DNA from: Deltaproteobacteria bacterium
GTDB taxonomy: Bacteria; Desulfobacterota; Syntrophia; Syntrophales; UBA2210
Assembly (NCBI GenBank): GCA_016935935.1
Contig: JAFGPZ010000098.1
Location: forward strand, 1-35,332
DNA length: 35,332 nt
Reading direction: 5' to 3'
Part shown: positions 8,955 through 18,114 of the stretch, one piece after another
Layout of the letters: the number at the start of each line of letters is the position of its first letter
Numbering within the stretch: position 1 is the stretch's first letter
Translations under genes and position numbers: made by a program
Notes under the pieces: model-generated
Told to the model about the DNA's origin: nothing
The model's input: the letters and a program-made list of their open reading frames with translations, nothing else
The model's database searches: none

Positions 8955-10067
8955 CTACCAGAATATCGATCCTTTTATGGCCTTTAAGAGCCTTATTATG
9001 TCATCGGGATAAATGTCGCCGATGTTTCCGATTCTAAAGGTGTCGTGCATAGTCACTTTACCCGGATATATGACGAAACCCTTTGTTTTCAGCTTGTTGT
9101 AGAAGTCTTTGAAGTTGTATTTATCACTTTCCGGGTTGTGGAATGACGTAATAATCGGTGAGTGTACCTCGTCAGGGAGAAGAGTTTTAAACCCAAGTTT
9201 TCTCATTCCTTCCACAAGTGTTCTCTGGTTGGTGCTGTATCTTTCGTGCCTCTTTTCAATCCCGCCTTCTTCTTCCAGTTCCAGCATCGCCTGGTAAAAG
9301 GCCCTAACAATGTGGGTGGGTGAGGTGTAACGCCACTTTCCTCCGTCCGCTTCCATCGCCTGCCACTGGTCATAGAGATCAAGGGAGAGAGAACGGGAGT
9401 ATCCCTTTATCTTATTTATTTGCTCCTGCCTGGCTATGATAAAACCAAAGCCGGGGACTCCCTGGATGCACTTGTTTGAGCTTCCAACACAGAAGTCGAT
9501 ATTCAGATCGGAAATATCCATTGGGACTCCGCCAAAGCTGCTTATGGTATCGGTGAAGTATACCTTTCCGTATTTCTTCACTATCTGGCCTATCGCGTCT
9601 ATGGGATTCATAATGCCGGTAGTCGTTTCACAGTGTACGACGGCAACGTGAGTTATTTCCCTGTCTTCCTTCAAGGTCGCCTCCAGCTTTTCCAGGTTCG
9701 GCCTTGCCAGTTCCCCGCTGTCATGAACAACGGTCTTTATCCTGAGAGTTTTAGAGATCAGTGCGATCCTGTCACCGTAGGCGCCGTTAGCGAGAACGAG
9801 AAGCTTTCCCTCCGGGGGCATTATGGAACCAACAATCGATTCAACGGAAAAAGTGCCGCTTCCCTGCATAAGAACTGTCGTGTAATCTGCCGTTTTTCTT
9901 GTGGCCAGGGCGAGGAGCTTCTCCCGCAAATTTTCCACCAGTGTCTTGTAGTCATCGTCCCATGTACACCAGTCTCTGAGCATAACGGCCTTTACCGTTT
10001 TAGTTGTCGATAATGGTCCCGGTGTCAATAGAAGATAGGGATTGTCAGGTATGTATTTTGTATCCAT
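8955..10067 (-). CDS. phnW: 2-aminoethylphosphonate:pyruvate transaminase
   Basis: PhnW moves the amino group of AEP to pyruvate, giving phosphonoacetaldehyde and L-alanine in the cytoplasm. The 370-residue class V aminotransferase is full length and matches the family closely: [15 protein letters not shown] and CTWDDDY at the N-terminus, [22 protein letters not shown], the PLP Lys in [14 protein letters not shown] (about K199), [29 protein letters not shown], and the C-terminal GFVIYPGK and FRIGNIG. I chose the ATG at 10067, which is preceded by GGGGGCG; an in-frame ATG five codons earlier has no ribosome site. It is the firmest anchor for calling this region an aminophosphonate cluster. No phosphonatase gene (phnX) follows it, which is unusual. 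Confidence 0.95.
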   Translation of the reverse strand: MDTKYIPDNPYLLLTPGPLSTTKTVKAVMLRDWCTWDDDYKTLVENLREKLLALATRKTADYTTVLMQGSGTFSVESIVGSIMPPEGKLLVLANGAYGDRIALISKTLRIKTVVHDSGELARPNLEKLEATLKEDREITHVAVVHCETTTGIMNPIDAIGQIVKKYGKVYFTDTISSFGGVPMDISDLNIDFCVGSSNKCIQGVPGFGFIIARQEQINKIKGYSRSLSLDLYDQWQAMEADGGKWRYTSPTHIVRAFYQAMLELEEEGGIEKRHERYSTNQRTLVEGMRKLGFKTLLPDEVHSPIITSFHNPESDKYNFKDFYNKLKTKGFVIYPGKVTMHDTFRIGNIGDIYPDDIIRLLKAIKGSIFW

Positions 10068-10141
10068 GGAACACGCCCCCATAATTTTGTACGTGTTATA
10101 AAAATGTTGTGAACTGAGCAACAGACTTATTCCCTGCTGTT

Positions 10142-11533
10142 CTAATCTCTACCCCATTTTTTCAGATAAGGTCCCAGCAGTTCTTCCTCTGTGGGAACAT
10201 GATAATTCTCGATAGGCTGAGCTAGATTAGTATAATTCAGGAAATGCTTCCAGTTCACGTTGGTGCTGGAGATATTACCGGCCCAGGTACCGCAACCCAG
10301 GGTGTCTGTGAAGGGATTTCCGCTGAACCATGCGCCGCTGTTCGCCGCTCCGTGAGGCATGTTGCAGCAGACCCTTCCAACGTTTGCCTTTGTGGCAAGC
10401 TCCAGCATGCGATCCTGATTTGTTGAGTGAATGGAAATCGAATGCCCCTCACCTGAAAATTTGTGCATCCTTTTCGCCCGGTCAACCATTTCACTGAAAT
10501 CCTTCCATTTCCATATGGTAAGAACGAGGGAAATCTTCTCCCCGGAAAATCTGTCTTCCGGTCCGGCCGTTTCTCCCATAACCATCAAACAGTGGGTTCC
10601 TTGTGGAATATTAATCTGCGCCATTTTTGCAGGATATTCCACCGGTCTTGCCACGCAGTCACGGTTCAATGTCTTTCCGTCAGGCCACATCCATTTCCTA
10701 AGCCGCTCCCGTTCTTCAGTGGTGCAGAGGTAGCCTCCTTCCTCCTTGAGATACCCCATCATTTCATCGAAGACGTACTCTTCAATGGCAACAGCGTTTT
10801 CAGATGAACATGAAGCGGAATTGTTAGCACATTTCGACATCATGATCTTGCCGGCCGCTGCCTTTAGATCGGCCGTGGAATCAACAATCGAAATGACGTT
10901 GCCCGCTCCCACTGTCTGGGCCGGTTTCCCCGCCTCATAGACGACTCTTACGAGCGCCGCACCTCCTGTGGCAACGGCATAGTCGCAGTTTGCCATCAGC
11001 TTCTGCGTCTTCTCGTTGGTAGGATATTCAATGCACTGCATCAGATCTTCAGGGGCACCGATTTTTTTCAGAGCCTTTCTGCCGAGTTCAACGGTCATGT
11101 ACGAACTCTTTGGTGTTCTGGGATGGGGCGATACTATCATAGCGTTCCTCGTTTTCAGCATGCTGAGACCGAGGGCGCATATAGTGGATTCGGGGTTTGT
11201 GCAGGGCACAACGTTCGCAATGACGCCGATGGGTTTGGCCAGAATCTTAAGATTCTTTTCCGGTATATCTTCGACTACTCCGCAGGTTTTGGCGTTTCTC
11301 TGGTCCCAGAGCGTGCCAAGACATTTGTCTTTTATCTTGTTTACCTTGTCTTCATAGCGACCGATTCCGGATTCATCGACAGAAAGGCGCGCCAGAAGCT
11401 TTCTGTTCTCCTCTTTCTGCCATTCCCAGGCCGCTGCCCGGCACATCTCGTCCACCTTTTCCTGTGGCCAGAATTCTATGATCTCAAAGGCCTTTCGTGC
11501 CCTTTCGTACATTTCCTGGATATTGTCTTCCAT
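10142..11533 (-). CDS. CoA-acylating aldehyde dehydrogenase (SauS/EutE-like)
   Basis: This class oxidises an aldehyde with NAD(P)+ and CoA to an acyl-CoA. The 463-residue protein shows the acylating-type segment [24 protein letters not shown], the glycine-rich VGAGNV, and a presumed catalytic Cys near residue 242 in [10 protein letters not shown], aligned with the Cys of EutE/AdhE-type enzymes. The SCSSEN form recalls sulfoacetaldehyde dehydrogenase (acylating) SauS. The start is the ATG at 11533 behind GGAGG, not the upstream TTG. It ends 74 bases upstream of phnW, so its likely substrate is phosphonoacetaldehyde, giving phosphonoacetyl-CoA. Acetaldehyde (if a phosphonatase exists elsewhere) or sulfoacetaldehyde are alternatives. 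It is not the non-acylating PhnY. Confidence 0.85.
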   Translation of the reverse strand: MEDNIQEMYERARKAFEIIEFWPQEKVDEMCRAAAWEWQKEENRKLLARLSVDESGIGRYEDKVNKIKDKCLGTLWDQRNAKTCGVVEDIPEKNLKILAKPIGVIANVVPCTNPESTICALGLSMLKTRNAMIVSPHPRTPKSSYMTVELGRKALKKIGAPEDLMQCIEYPTNEKTQKLMANCDYAVATGGAALVRVVYEAGKPAQTVGAGNVISIVDSTADLKAAAGKIMMSKCANNSASCSSENAVAIEEYVFDEMMGYLKEEGGYLCTTEERERLRKWMWPDGKTLNRDCVARPVEYPAKMAQINIPQGTHCLMVMGETAGPEDRFSGEKISLVLTIWKWKDFSEMVDRAKRMHKFSGEGHSISIHSTNQDRMLELATKANVGRVCCNMPHGAANSGAWFSGNPFTDTLGCGTWAGNISSTNVNWKHFLNYTNLAQPIENYHVPTEEELLGPYLKKWGRD

Positions 11534-11644
11534 GGCCTTTATTACCTCCAAACTAAATTTTTAAAGACAGGTACGCTTATGGATTCAGGTCCTGCCGTAT
11601 CAGTGACGCCCAAACTTCATGGGGGAATCAGCAGTTTATTTAAA

Positions 11645-12667
11645 TTACTTCTTACTCTGCTTCTTAAGAAAATCGCGGGGGTCAACGATATCTTCGACGA
11701 TTCTCCAGCCTGTTCCGTACATCTTCTGTTTTTCTTCAAAGCCCTTCTTCCATTCTTCGGGCGTCCTGTACTCGGCGGCAGAGGCAAATTGCTTCCTTTC
11801 CTCAAGAGTAGGCACCGCACGATCTTTGGGACCATCGTAATCCTCTTCAGGCGTAAGATCTTCGCCGAATCTCCGTTTGGGTTCCCTCTCCACTTCCTCG
11901 CACCAGTGAGCGCCGGCGGCAAAGGACCTTGTAATTGCAACAATAACCCATGTGGCGTCAGAGGAAAATCCCAGGTCCATCATGGTGGCGCCTATGGCTC
12001 CGAGGAGATCGAGGTCTACGGGCCTGTCGCTCTTCTTCTGGACTGCCGCAACAACTTCCCTCATGAAGGCAATGTATCTGCCAGCGACTCCCAGTTTTTC
12101 AGCACGGGCGAAGGTCCGCTTCGCGGCCGGATCTTTCAGCATCAAGTCGGAGACACCAAGGTGAACTGCTTCGCTATTTTCTCTTGCAAGCAATTCGGCG
12201 GCTTCTGAAATGGATTTTCCCTCTTTATCCACCAGGGAGAGATATTTGTCGAGCATCTTCCCGAAATCGTCAAAAGCCCCGTATGTGTGACCGAAGGCGA
12301 GTATGGAAGCGCCGCACGCCTGGGTCAGGAGGGTTGTGCTGCTTCCCGTAATGCGGGCGATTGCGGCTGGTGAAGACAAACCGTCGTCGAGAGAAAGAAT
12401 CATGACGTAATTGAGCATCTGAGTTTCTTCTATAAGAGGTATTCGGGACTGGAAGTCAACGAAGATTATATCGGGGAGTCCGTATCCGGCTTCAACCAGT
12501 TCGGTGGTGTCGTAACCCCTTGTTACGATCCGGTGGACATTTTTATATGCAATCTCTGATACCCATTGAAAAGGAGCCCGCGTTTCGTCCTTAGGAACAG
12601 TGCCCCGTTCTCTCTTTGAATAATCGTAATTTAACCTCGGATCATCTAAATTACCTATAACGCCCAT
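11645..12667 (-). CDS. Divergent citrate-synthase-fold protein B (citryl-CoA lyase-like)
   Basis: This 340-residue protein resembles the citrate synthase/citryl-CoA lyase family. The region of the first catalytic His is visible (LAFGHTYG, about H127). The segment that normally reads GFGH...DPRA is instead HLGVSDLMLKDPAA, with Val (about V172) in place of the second catalytic His. The usual catalytic Asp aligns by eye with a Leu in DLLGAIG, although D218 and D220 lie just upstream. I chose the ATG at 12667, which has GGAGAG upstream and overlaps the end of protein A's gene by 13 bases; the frame is open further upstream only inside that gene. The coupled overlap suggests A and B form one heteromeric enzyme. 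The reaction is unknown; CoA-thioester chemistry is likely. Confidence 0.8.
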   Translation of the reverse strand: MGVIGNLDDPRLNYDYSKRERGTVPKDETRAPFQWVSEIAYKNVHRIVTRGYDTTELVEAGYGLPDIIFVDFQSRIPLIEETQMLNYVMILSLDDGLSSPAAIARITGSSTTLLTQACGASILAFGHTYGAFDDFGKMLDKYLSLVDKEGKSISEAAELLARENSEAVHLGVSDLMLKDPAAKRTFARAEKLGVAGRYIAFMREVVAAVQKKSDRPVDLDLLGAIGATMMDLGFSSDATWVIVAITRSFAAGAHWCEEVEREPKRRFGEDLTPEEDYDGPKDRAVPTLEERKQFASAAEYRTPEEWKKGFEEKQKMYGTGWRIVEDIVDPRDFLKKQSKK

Positions 12668-13551
12668 TTCTTCCACTCTCCTTCCTCTTTCTGTTTCTTG
12701 GCGTATTCCTGTCTTTCCGCCTGGCTCGGAACATCTCTGTCTTCTGGACCTACATATTTTATCATGGAAAGATCCAGCATCTGTACCATCGGTTCGCTTT
12801 TCGACGCTGCCCAGGCGCGCCCCTTTTTCATCTGATAGAGGGCATGAGCGGCGCAGCTGAAACCTCTGGTGACGCAACCGATACACCAGGCGGCATTAGG
12901 CGCGAATCCCATTTCGGCAAGAGCGGTATTCCCAGCACCGATCATATTGACGGATACATAGGATTTACCCTCTTTTTTTCTTCGCTCGTTGAAGTGTTTT
13001 TCTATTGACCTTTGAAGTTCCAGATAAACTCCGTTTATACCGAGCTGTTCGTGCTTGATGTGTGTCGGTTCCGCCCTGGGGTCTCCGTCAAGATGCTGTG
13101 GCTGCCCCATGCCCATGACGGCTAATCCGGCATCCATATGCTCATCAACGAGTGTCTTGCCCATCTCCTCCAGGGATATGCCTTCCACCCGGGCGCGTTC
13201 TATGTACTTATGCATCATATATCCATGGGCGGCTCCCGGTCCGTGGGCGCCGCCGAAGGTCATGACGGCCGCCGCCGCCGCCGCAGGAATATTAGGTCTT
13301 CCACTGATTACGGCAAAGGCCGATGCCGCCGAGGGTGACATGGAATGTTCCAGGAATTCCCCCATTTCATATTCGAGCATCTTTTCCTCTTCTTCGGTGG
13401 GAAGCCTCTGTTGAAACAGCACAAACATGGCGTCACAAAATGTATACCCGGCCTCCGCAAGATCGCTTACATTGTATCCGCGCAGGACGGTCTTCTCTTC
13501 CGTCTTGTAGGAAATCGATGTTTTCCTGCGGAAGAATGATTCTCTACTCAT
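12655..13551 (-). CDS. Divergent citrate-synthase-fold protein A
   Basis: This 298-residue protein is shorter than citrate synthase (about 430) and near citryl-CoA lyase size. The first catalytic His region is conserved (GGAHGPGAAHG, H103). The second reads GMGQPQHLDGDPRA, with Gln at the His position (Q150) and another His three residues later. The third reads VNMIGAGN, with no Asp. The start has an excellent AAGGAGGAG ribosome site and the gene is first of the pair. Its partner B is encoded immediately downstream with overlap, followed by the acylating aldehyde dehydrogenase and phnW. Seen: a CoA-binding fold with altered catalytic residues. Inferred: a subunit acting on the acyl-CoA made by the dehydrogenase. 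Confidence 0.8.
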   Translation of the reverse strand: MSRESFFRRKTSISYKTEEKTVLRGYNVSDLAEAGYTFCDAMFVLFQQRLPTEEEEKMLEYEMGEFLEHSMSPSAASAFAVISGRPNIPAAAAAAVMTFGGAHGPGAAHGYMMHKYIERARVEGISLEEMGKTLVDEHMDAGLAVMGMGQPQHLDGDPRAEPTHIKHEQLGINGVYLELQRSIEKHFNERRKKEGKSYVSVNMIGAGNTALAEMGFAPNAAWCIGCVTRGFSCAAHALYQMKKGRAWAASKSEPMVQMLDLSMIKYVGPEDRDVPSQAERQEYAKKQKEEGEWKKWAL

Positions 13552-13772
13552 ATTTACTCCTCCTTATCATGGCGTTCTCTTTCTCTCAAAAAGTAATGGG
13601 GTTACAAGAATTTTCCAAACTTACTTTCTGTAATAAACAGATATAAGCAGCTATATATTCTCAAGCCTCAGACTGCTGCCTTTTCACTCACAAAACAATC
13701 ATAGACTAAAGAAACCTCACATGTAAATCAAGCTAATAATAATCATGATCTTTGCAACTAATTGTTATAATA

Positions 13773-14645
13773 TTATCTGCTTACTCCGATGAGAATTACT
13801 CCCAGAGCTATGATGAAGGAACCTGTCAACTTCTGAGTGACATACTTCTCTTTAAGCCAGATAAGACCGTATGTGGCGGAAAGCACGATGCTCAGTTCAC
13901 GGACTGCAACGACATAACTTACTTTGCTTATGCGAAAGGCGAACAGAACCATCATGTACGTGAGGAGTACTACAACCCCGACGACGAGTATATTCATTCG
14001 ATTACAGTGCCATTCCTTTCTCAGTGCCTCCCTTTTTTTTGTAAGTACAAAGGGGGACAACAGGGCTAAGGCGATCAGTATCATAAGATATATATACAGG
14101 GGTGGCTCCACAAAACCCACACCCACCTTATCGATTAGTGAATAAGCCGCAATCATGAGTCCTGTCATTATCGACAAGGATGACGCGCCATGCTTTACTG
14201 CTCGTAAAGGTTCCAGAAAAGAATTTAATGAGAAGGATCTCAGGTGAATCACATATATGCCGAACACAATCAAGGCAATACCAAGAACCCCGAGCGGATG
14301 AATTTGTTCGTTCAGAAACAATACGGCCAGAATCGGAACCAAAAGTGGACCCGAACCTCTGGAAATGGGGTAAACCAGCGAGAGGTCGCCACGCTCGTAG
14401 GCACTTCCCATAAAACCGAAATACAAAAAATGAAGCAGTCCCGTAGCCACGATGCACAGCCACCCTTCCATCGGTATGTCCGAGCGAACCCAGTAATAAA
14501 AGAACATGGGTGTATAAAAGACAATTGACACCAACAGAAAAGACCAGATGAAGGCAAGTTTATCGAGACTCTTCTTCAGAAAATAATTCCACCCGGCATG
14601 CAGGAAAGCCGCAATTATAACTATTACAAGAGCAGCGTTACTCAC
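13773..14645 (-). CDS. EamA/DMT-family membrane permease
   Basis: The 290-residue protein has about ten predicted membrane helices in two homologous halves, as in the drug/metabolite transporter superfamily, whose EamA members export amino acids and other metabolites. Motifs such as YPISRGSGPLLVP and the C-terminal SVVLSATYG-like helix region fit this family. The start appears to be GTG at 14645 with a modest ribosome site. The gene lies 221 bases upstream of the citrate-synthase-fold pair on the same strand. A possible role, inferred only, is export of alanine formed by PhnW or of a phosphonate by-product. Substrate cannot be assigned. Confidence 0.8.
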   Translation of the reverse strand: MSNAALVIVIIAAFLHAGWNYFLKKSLDKLAFIWSFLLVSIVFYTPMFFYYWVRSDIPMEGWLCIVATGLLHFLYFGFMGSAYERGDLSLVYPISRGSGPLLVPILAVLFLNEQIHPLGVLGIALIVFGIYVIHLRSFSLNSFLEPLRAVKHGASSLSIMTGLMIAAYSLIDKVGVGFVEPPLYIYLMILIALALLSPFVLTKKREALRKEWHCNRMNILVVGVVVLLTYMMVLFAFRISKVSYVVAVRELSIVLSATYGLIWLKEKYVTQKLTGSFIIALGVILIGVSR

Positions 14646-14785
14646 CTGGAGACCTCAGTACTTTCGTGCCTTTCTATTTCTATCCACACGGTTCTTAGAT
14701 ACACCCCGAGCCTGCTGAAGGGCATATTCTTTTTCTTCCCATTTTGCACCTGAATCTGTCTTTCACAGGTCCTCCACCGGTTCTA

Positions 14786-15880
14786 TCACATGATGACGGC
14801 AACCCGAACCGCTTCGCCCGATTCGGCTATTCTCAGGCCGTCGTTGATGTTGTCAAGACTTACCCTGTGTGTGACAATTTCGCTGAAGGGAAAATCTTTC
14901 TGTCTCAATTCCAGGAAGTCCAGGCCCGCCTTCAGGTGTCTGGAGTCGTAATTGTGAATTCCCCTGAGGGTAAGTCTTCTGACGGCTATGTCATATGCGT
15001 CGAAGGTGAAGTTGGCTCCGGGGAAGACGCAACCAACTTCAACGAACCGTCCTCCAATACGGAGACATTTCAGGCCGAGACCGATGAGCGCCGGCACACC
15101 GGCTACTTCCATGGCGCAATCGACTCCGTGATCGTCAGTGAGACCTTTGATCGCCTCAACTATTTTGTTTTCCTCCATATTCGTCACATTTATCGTATCT
15201 GTCGCGCCGAAACGTTTTATAAGATCCAGCCTGTGCTCCAATAGATCCGTGACAATGATTTTTTTGCATCCGTAATGCGATGCCAGCGCGGAGGCATAAA
15301 ATCCAAGAGCTCCTGCCCCCTGGATCAATACGTTTTCAAAGGGTTTTACTCCAGCCGCTTCCCATGCGGCGACTACAGTGGCGAGGGCGCAGTTGGCCGG
15401 TGCCACCTCCTCATCTGAAAGAGAACCGGGAACTCTAAATACGCAGGTTCCCGGCGTTATATAGCAGTATTCGGCAAAACCGCCCTTGAAATGAGGCGAA
15501 TCCACACAACTGTCATGACCGTACTTTTTCAGGCTTATGCATTTCATGGGCAGGCCTTTATCGCGGCAGTAGTAACATTTCCCGCAGTTATCCATTATCG
15601 TCCAGGTGATCCGATCACCAACGTGCAGCATTTTATCGGTGCTGTCGCGGGTGACTCCCTGCCCGAGGGTTTCGATGGTCCCGACTATTTCATGCCCCAG
15701 GATTATGGGAATCGGCGCAGAGCGATGTCCCAGCCATGAATGAATATCAGATCCGCACATAGTACAACAGGTTATTTTAACGAGGATACATCCAGACTCT
15801 ACAGTCGGTAAGGGATATTCAACAAATTCCAGGTCCTTCCGCGGAGCCTTCATAACGGCTGCCCGGGCTTTGTCCTTCAT
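14786..15880 (-). CDS. Zinc-dependent alcohol dehydrogenase, phosphonate-associated MDR type
   Basis: This is a 364-residue medium-chain dehydrogenase. Catalytic zinc ligands are visible (Cys42 in CTMCGSD, His63-Glu64 in LGHEIVG), as are a structural zinc Cys set (C99, C102, C105, C114) and the Rossmann motif GAGALG. The TLRGIHNYDSRHL segment resembles what I recall of the family described as putative phosphonate-catabolism-associated alcohol dehydrogenase (TIGR03366). The ribosome site GGAGGAG fixes the start. A reasonable role is interconversion of phosphonoacetaldehyde and 2-hydroxyethylphosphonate, either to admit the alcohol as substrate or to buffer the reactive aldehyde. A threonine- or sorbitol-type dehydrogenase is the alternative. 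Confidence 0.8.
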   Translation of the reverse strand: MKDKARAAVMKAPRKDLEFVEYPLPTVESGCILVKITCCTMCGSDIHSWLGHRSAPIPIILGHEIVGTIETLGQGVTRDSTDKMLHVGDRITWTIMDNCGKCYYCRDKGLPMKCISLKKYGHDSCVDSPHFKGGFAEYCYITPGTCVFRVPGSLSDEEVAPANCALATVVAAWEAAGVKPFENVLIQGAGALGFYASALASHYGCKKIIVTDLLEHRLDLIKRFGATDTINVTNMEENKIVEAIKGLTDDHGVDCAMEVAGVPALIGLGLKCLRIGGRFVEVGCVFPGANFTFDAYDIAVRRLTLRGIHNYDSRHLKAGLDFLELRQKDFPFSEIVTHRVSLDNINDGLRIAESGEAVRVAVIM

Positions 15881-15939
15881 GGTAAAATCTCCTCCTACAA
15901 AAATGTAAAAACGGCCAGTATCAGGGATGCCGTACTAAA

Positions 15940-17253
15940 TCAGAACAAAAGGTTGGGAAGCCAGGTGGCAATCTGGGGAAAGATATAAATCAGGGCAACA
16001 CCTATGACTTGAAGACCCATAAATGGCATCATTCCCTTGTAGATATCGAAGAGCTCCCACTCCGGCATGATCCCCTTGATATAGTAGGCCGATAAAGCCA
16101 CCGGCGGTGAAAGCCAGCAGGTCTGGAGTGTAACGGCCAGCAGAATGCAGAACCATATCATATTTATCTCCAGGCCCATGATAACGGGCAGAAATATGGG
16201 GATAATGACGACAACAATTGGAATCCATTCCAGGGGCCAGCCCAGAATGAAGCAGACAATCAGTATGCCTGCCAGAAAAATCCAGTCGGGTAAATTCCAG
16301 GAAAGGAGTGTCTTGGCAATGAAGGTCGGGGTACCCATGGAGGAAAAGACCACGCCCATGAATGTGGAAGCGGCAAGCAGAATCATTACCATGCTTGTCG
16401 TTTCGGCAGTGCGGAAGACGGCTTCCTTCAAGAGATTAAATGTCAGTTTCCCGTTAAGCTTCGCAATTATCACTGCCCCAAGGCATCCGAGGGCCGCTCC
16501 TTCCGTGGGTGTGGCAACTCCAGTTATAATGGTGCCAAGCGTTGCCAATATCAGGACTGCCGGTGGAAGAAGTCCCAGAAAAAACTCACGAACCTTGAAA
16601 CTTGCAGACACGTCGAGTTCCTCATCAGACAGAGGCGGGCCAAGCTTCGGGTTGATAATGACACGGATCATCGTGTATATCACATACATGGTTGCCAGCA
16701 TGATTCCGGGAAGGATTGCTGCTGCAAAAAGCCGTGCCACGGAAACCTGCATCACCGGTCCCATGACGACCAGCATAATGCTGGGAGGTATCAGGATACC
16801 CAGTGTTCCTCCGGCGGTGATGCATCCGGCGCTCAATCCAGAATGATAATTGGCCTTTTTCATGACCGGAGCGGCCATAAGCCCGATGATCGTGACTGCA
16901 GCGCCCACAATTCCCGTTGCCGCCGCGAAGAGCGTCGCCGAAAAAATGGTTCCAATGTACAATGAGCCCTTGAGACGGCCGGAAATGAGAAGAAGCGCCC
17001 TGAAGAGACGTTCCATAAGGCCAGCCTTCTCAAGCAGATAGCCCATGAACGTAAAAAGAGCCACAGCAGCGAGAACCGTGTCCACCATCGTGTCGAACCA
17101 GCTTAGGGTCATAAGGTAGAATACATTAGTGCCTAATCCGATATAACCGAATATCATGCCCAGTGTTATAAGCGTGAAGGAAATAGGAAATCCCACACAT
17201 ATAGCTATGAAGAGGCTCCCGATAAGTACCAACCCATATATTTCCAAGCTCAT
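15940..17253 (-). CDS. dctM: TRAP transporter large permease (DctM family)
   Basis: This is the ion-coupled membrane permease of a tripartite ATP-independent periplasmic transporter. The 437-residue protein has about twelve hydrophobic segments with family features such as the GGTLGILIPPSI segment and a GVATPTEGAA segment. The frame is open 40 codons upstream, but the ATG at 17253 has an AGGAGA ribosome site and begins the first helix (MSLEIYG), so it is the real start. It follows dctQ after a 124-base gap and precedes the alcohol dehydrogenase. Confidence 0.93.
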   Translation of the reverse strand: MSLEIYGLVLIGSLFIAICVGFPISFTLITLGMIFGYIGLGTNVFYLMTLSWFDTMVDTVLAAVALFTFMGYLLEKAGLMERLFRALLLISGRLKGSLYIGTIFSATLFAAATGIVGAAVTIIGLMAAPVMKKANYHSGLSAGCITAGGTLGILIPPSIMLVVMGPVMQVSVARLFAAAILPGIMLATMYVIYTMIRVIINPKLGPPLSDEELDVSASFKVREFFLGLLPPAVLILATLGTIITGVATPTEGAALGCLGAVIIAKLNGKLTFNLLKEAVFRTAETTSMVMILLAASTFMGVVFSSMGTPTFIAKTLLSWNLPDWIFLAGILIVCFILGWPLEWIPIVVVIIPIFLPVIMGLEINMIWFCILLAVTLQTCWLSPPVALSAYYIKGIMPEWELFDIYKGMMPFMGLQVIGVALIYIFPQIATWLPNLLF

Positions 17254-17377
17254 TTCTTTCTCCTGCAACACATATTTTTCATACGTTAAAGATGTCCTTC
17301 TGTTCCGTGAACTAAAAGGAGTGCGCATCCCCCGCAACTTGTTTCCGGGATCTTCAATCAACAGAATAGCCAAGGGA

Positions 17378-17917
17378 TCAGGTTATCTCAGCGGGTTCCT
17401 CCCGGTGGCGGATATCCACTCCTGTTGCTAAAAACTTGATTGATTTGAGAAGTTCCGAGATCCCCTGAAGGAGAAGCAGAACAGCGCCTAAGGGAATGGT
17501 AGATTTGTACCAGTACGCCGGGGGTCTCCAGGTTGTCATGAGCTCTTCCTTCAAGGCCCAGGAATCGGCGGCGTATTCCAAGCTCAGCCAGGCGAACATT
17601 ATTATCCCGGGGAGAAAGAGGAAGAGATAGCAAAACACGTCAACCCAGCACTGGGTCCTGGGCGACCAGTTCTGGTAAAGAAAATCAGTCCGGATATGTT
17701 TCCCAAGGTAGAGGGTCATGGCGCCAGCCATCCAATAATGGGCTCCGTAGCACATGGTAGATATGTCGATAGCCCAGAGCGTCGGGCGGTAGGTGTAGCG
17801 GATGAAAACCTCCCAGACAAGCGCCGCTGCCATCGGTATAACGAGCCAGGCAAAGGCCTTCCCTGACCATATGCTGATCTGATCGATCACCCTTATGATG
17901 CGATCCATATTTTTCAT
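17378..17917 (-). CDS. dctQ: TRAP transporter small permease (DctQ family)
   Basis: This is the four-helix small membrane subunit of the TRAP system, working with DctM. The 179-residue protein starts at the ATG at 17917, which has GGAG eight bases upstream; the 34 codons before it are open but look non-coding. Four hydrophobic segments and a W-rich periplasmic stretch (SPRTQCW region) fit DctQ. It lies between the binding protein and the large permease, the usual order. Confidence 0.88.
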   Translation of the reverse strand: MKNMDRIIRVIDQISIWSGKAFAWLVIPMAAALVWEVFIRYTYRPTLWAIDISTMCYGAHYWMAGAMTLYLGKHIRTDFLYQNWSPRTQCWVDVFCYLFLFLPGIIMFAWLSLEYAADSWALKEELMTTWRPPAYWYKSTIPLGAVLLLLQGISELLKSIKFLATGVDIRHREEPAEIT

Positions 17918-18114
17918 AGTGTCACACTCCAAAATCCGTTGATGGCCCGCCACCGGGCCTTCACTGCTGGTTGAAATAGTCGTTTTATCAACTCTGCAAT
18001 TAATATCTTCCCGGGCCAACCTTGTCCGATGGGATGAGAGAGGGTCGGCCCGGGTAAGATGTTTATGGCGATCAGGCTCGCCAAGGGAAATGTGCCCGAC
18101 AATTAAGAGTTCGC

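Noticed and set aside
11123..12208. Long plus-strand open frame of 361 codons
   Set aside because: It is a shadow opposite the acylating dehydrogenase and citrate-synthase-fold B genes, with low-complexity hydrophobic and Phe-rich translation.
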